DNA of 64,000 nucleotides. Origin: an uncultured Eubacteriales bacterium. Its GTDB lineage: Bacteria; Bacillota; Clostridia; Oscillospirales; CAG-272. Location: positions 1 to 64,000 of the forward strand of contig URMC01000001.1 of the NCBI GenBank assembly GCA_900548735.1, read 5' to 3'. The translations under genes and the position numbers were made by a program. Below the pieces are notes generated by a model. The model did no database searches. It was not told the origin of the DNA and worked only from the letters and a program-made list of their open reading frames with translations. Below, one piece after another: positions 61,760 to 64,000 of this stretch; position 1 is the first letter of the stretch, and every line of letters begins with the position of its first letter.

Positions 61760-63175
61760 ATGAAACCTTTTATGGGTGCGGATTTTCTGCTTCATACCGA
61801 AACGGCAAAACACCTTTATCATGACGTGGCGGAGCATTTGCCAATCATTGACTATCATTGCCACCTCTCGCCGGAGGAGATTGCCAAAAATCGCCGCTAT
61901 CACAATATCACGGAAGTCTGGCTGTACGGCGATCACTACAAGTGGCGCGCCATGCGTTCCTGCGGCGTGCCCGAACGACTGATCACGGGCGATGGGTCGG
62001 ACTATGAAAAATTCCGCGCTTACTGCTCCTGCATGCCGAAACTGATCGGCAACCCGCTCTATCATTGGAGCCACCTGGAGTTGCGGCAGTATTTTGATTG
62101 CGATCTCATCCTCAACGAGGAAAACTGCGATGAGATTTGGCGGCTGACCGCGGAAAAACTGAGCACGCCGGAACTGGGCGCCCGCAACCTGATTCTCTCC
62201 TCCGGCGTGGAGGTGATCGGCACAACCGACGACCCGGCGGATACGCTGGAAGCGCACATGGCGCTGAAGCATGAGGAATTCCCTGTGACGGTGGTCCCCT
62301 CTTTCCGCCCCGACCGCGCCGTGGCAGTGAACGCCAAGGGATATGCGGAATACATCGCCAGACTCGGCAAGGCGAACGGCGTGGAGATTTCCGATCTCGA
62401 TTCGCTGTGCCGGGCGCTTCGCGTGGCGCTGGATCGCTTTGAGGCGGCGGGGTGCCGCGCGGCGGATCACGCCTTTAACGAGGTGTTCCGCTTTGTAAAA
62501 CCCGACCCGTATCACGCGGGCGAAATCTTCCGCCGCGCGCTTGCCGGCGGCGAGATCAGCACCGAAGATGCGGAACTGTTCCGCGCGCAAATGATGCGTT
62601 TCTTTGCCGGAGAATACACCAAACGGCATATGGTAATGCAGTTGCATTTCGGCACGCTGCGCAATCCCAATTCCGTGATGTTCGGCAAACTGGGTGCCGA
62701 CACGGGCTATGACATTGTGCACGGCGGCAACAGTATCGCAGGGCTTGCGGAACTGTTGGACTACCTGAACAGTGCCGAGATGCTGCCGCGCACCATTCTC
62801 TACTCCGTCAACGGGGCTGACAATGAAGCGGTGGCGGTGCTTTGCGGTGCCTTTACGGGGTACGGCGACGGAGAGCCGCGCGTGGTACAGGGCAGCGCCT
62901 GGTGGTTCTGTGACCGCATTGACGGGATGCGCGCGCAGATGCGCAGTTTTGCGGGGTTGGCGGCGCTTGGCAAATTTCTCGGCATGCTGACAGACTCCCG
63001 CAGTTTTCTCTCCTACCCCCGGCACGCCTATTTCCGCCGGATTCTCTGCGACCTGATCGGCGAATGGGTGGAAAACGGCGAATATCCGAACGACGAAAAA
63101 GCGCTCACGGCACTGATCACCGACATTTGCCATGACAACGCGGCGCGTTATTTCGGGTTTGAAACAAAGAAATAA
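61760..63175 (+). CDS. uxaC: Glucuronate isomerase
   Basis: 471 residues, AAAGGAG before ATG 61760. Amidohydrolase-like fold: metal-binding IIDYHCHLSPEEIAKN, TDDPADTLEAH, and LHFGTLRN/DTGYDIVHGGN late in the sequence. Converts D-glucuronate/galacturonate to fructuronate/tagaturonate. The only uronate gene in the window. Confidence 0.96.
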   Translation: MKPFMGADFLLHTETAKHLYHDVAEHLPIIDYHCHLSPEEIAKNRRYHNITEVWLYGDHYKWRAMRSCGVPERLITGDGSDYEKFRAYCSCMPKLIGNPLYHWSHLELRQYFDCDLILNEENCDEIWRLTAEKLSTPELGARNLILSSGVEVIGTTDDPADTLEAHMALKHEEFPVTVVPSFRPDRAVAVNAKGYAEYIARLGKANGVEISDLDSLCRALRVALDRFEAAGCRAADHAFNEVFRFVKPDPYHAGEIFRRALAGGEISTEDAELFRAQMMRFFAGEYTKRHMVMQLHFGTLRNPNSVMFGKLGADTGYDIVHGGNSIAGLAELLDYLNSAEMLPRTILYSVNGADNEAVAVLCGAFTGYGDGEPRVVQGSAWWFCDRIDGMRAQMRSFAGLAALGKFLGMLTDSRSFLSYPRHAYFRRILCDLIGEWVENGEYPNDEKALTALITDICHDNAARYFGFETKK

Positions 63176-63217
63176 TCCGACAGACACGGTGTGAAAACAT
63201 ATACCGAAAGCGGAAAG

Positions 63218-63259
63218 CAACGCGGTCAAGGAGGCTTTGCAACCTCCCTGACCGCGTTG
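63218..63259 (+). terminator. Hairpin after uxaC
   Basis: CAACGCGGTCA/TGACCGCGTTG with inner GGAGG/CCTCC; followed by TTTGTG, a weak T-run. Confidence 0.7.
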
Positions 63260-63418
63260 TTTGTGCGCGTTGCCGAATTTGCCCGCGTCAGTCGGCGGGA
63301 AAATGCCCCGCCTCTTTCCCCGGCTTTGTGACGCTTTTTTCATAGAAAGTGACACTTTTTTTATAGCGGCGCCTTACCGCCGGTGATATACTGAAATCAC
63401 CAAATCCGGAGGTGAAAA

Positions 63419-64000
63419 ATGTTTGACAAAAAGTGCTTTGCCGGGGACGGCAAACGGGATTTTCTCTTTGCACACCCGATAGACAGACCCCTGCGGGTTC
63501 TGCAAATGACCGATATTCAGACCGTGGGGTTGCAATGGACGCGCAACGCCACCCGTGACCGCCAGATCCGCGGCGCGTATTTCAAAAACGGCGTGTACGG
63601 GATGGAAGAACGGGCATATGCGCACATCCGCGCACTGGTCAGAGAAACCGACCCCGACCTGATTCTGCTGACCGGCGACAATATCTACGGCGAGTTTGAC
63701 GACGTGGGCGTGATGCTTGCCGAACTGATTGAGGTGTTTGAGGAAATCGGGCTTCCCTGGGCGACCACCTTCGGCAATCACGACCCCGAAAGCCGGATTG
63801 GCATTGACCGGATTTGTGCTGCGTATGAAGCCGCGCCCCATTGCCTGTTCCGGCGCGGAAACGTAACGGGCAACGCCAACTACTCCATCGGCATTACGAC
63901 CCCGGACGGGGTGATTTTTACCCTGTTTTTGCTGGACACAGGTGGGTGCCGCCCGGTGGGAAATCCGGGCGCGCCGGAAGAAGGGCTGACCCCCGACAAC
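63419..64000 (+). CDS. Calcineurin-like metallophosphoesterase (partial, runs off the window)
   Basis: 194 codons visible, no stop. GGAGGTG 5 bp before ATG 63419, behind an extended -10 TGATATACT (63384-63392). Metal-site motifs: LQMTDIQ (D, with Gln where His is usual), DLILLTGDNI and TTFGNHDPES. Members hydrolyse phosphoesters and many act at the cell surface, but no signal peptide is seen here. The remaining motifs lie beyond the window. Confidence 0.88.
   Translation, partial: MFDKKCFAGDGKRDFLFAHPIDRPLRVLQMTDIQTVGLQWTRNATRDRQIRGAYFKNGVYGMEERAYAHIRALVRETDPDLILLTGDNIYGEFDDVGVMLAELIEVFEEIGLPWATTFGNHDPESRIGIDRICAAYEAAPHCLFRRGNVTGNANYSIGITTPDGVIFTLFLLDTGGCRPVGNPGAPEEGLTPDN

Overview
The window looks like a chromosome segment of an uncultured Clostridia-type Firmicute, probably Oscillospirales-like. 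The signs are strong Shine-Dalgarno sites, many clean TTGACA-17-TATAAT promoters, an L21-Prp-L27 ribosomal cluster whose L27 carries a cleavable N-terminal extension, a DUF2325-DUF3793-flavodoxin iron operon, and a fairly GC-rich base composition. No rRNA or CRISPR array is present. Two tRNA-Ser genes and one tRNA-Arg gene are.

Left chromosomal part (1-10.4 kb): the end of a TerB_N/TerB_C plus DUF2791-like P-loop ATPase operon, whose ATPase has an in-frame TGA directly after Walker B; ribF with a coupled leader ORF; tRNA-Ser(CGA); a GNAT acetyltransferase behind a structured, terminator-containing leader; a polar amino-acid ABC transporter whose binding protein looks circularly permuted; and a HAD-nucleotidase/guanylate-kinase fusion.

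Genomic island (10425-32500, 22,076 bp): bounded by a perfect 56-bp direct repeat that is the 3' part of tRNA-Ser(UGA), whose intact gene sits at the right end. Its backbone (25.0-30.1 kb) is that of an integrative mobilizable element: LexA-like repressor, replication-type ATPase, MobC, relaxase, excisionase-like HTH and a tyrosine integrase that has lost its catalytic C-terminus. The cargo is a tightly packed seven-gene operon, Fic-HsdM-small nuclease-like protein-HsdS-AAA/Toprim ATPase-HsdR-YgjP-like peptidase. It is followed by a membrane protein, a YjbR protein and a DUF4143 ATPase with twin operators, plus a pair of AT-rich helical-protein genes next to the right attachment site. A run of perfect hairpins lies just before mobC.

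Right chromosomal part (32.5-64 kb): ogt; an F-type ATP synthase operon (atpI-B-E-F-[b-delta-alpha fusion]-G-D-C) whose alpha subunit is fused behind a b-like membrane anchor and a delta C-terminal domain; DegV, cupin and the flavodoxin operon; a 114-bp tandem repeat; L21-Prp-L27; VanZ; tRNA-Arg; a carbohydrate locus (sugar kinase-like phosphotransferase, GH39, GH36); a compact DUF559 nuclease element with 50-bp terminal inverted repeats; a response regulator-histidine kinase-HtrA-MgtC-MgtC envelope-stress operon; an FAD oxidoreductase; ychF-trmB-nitroreductase-truB-uxaC; and the start of a metallophosphoesterase.

Most notable: the b-delta-alpha fusion, which creates a stoichiometry problem; the Fic/type I R-M operon with two embedded extra effectors; the hairpin array; the circularly permuted binding protein; and the nuclease-carrying inverted-repeat element.
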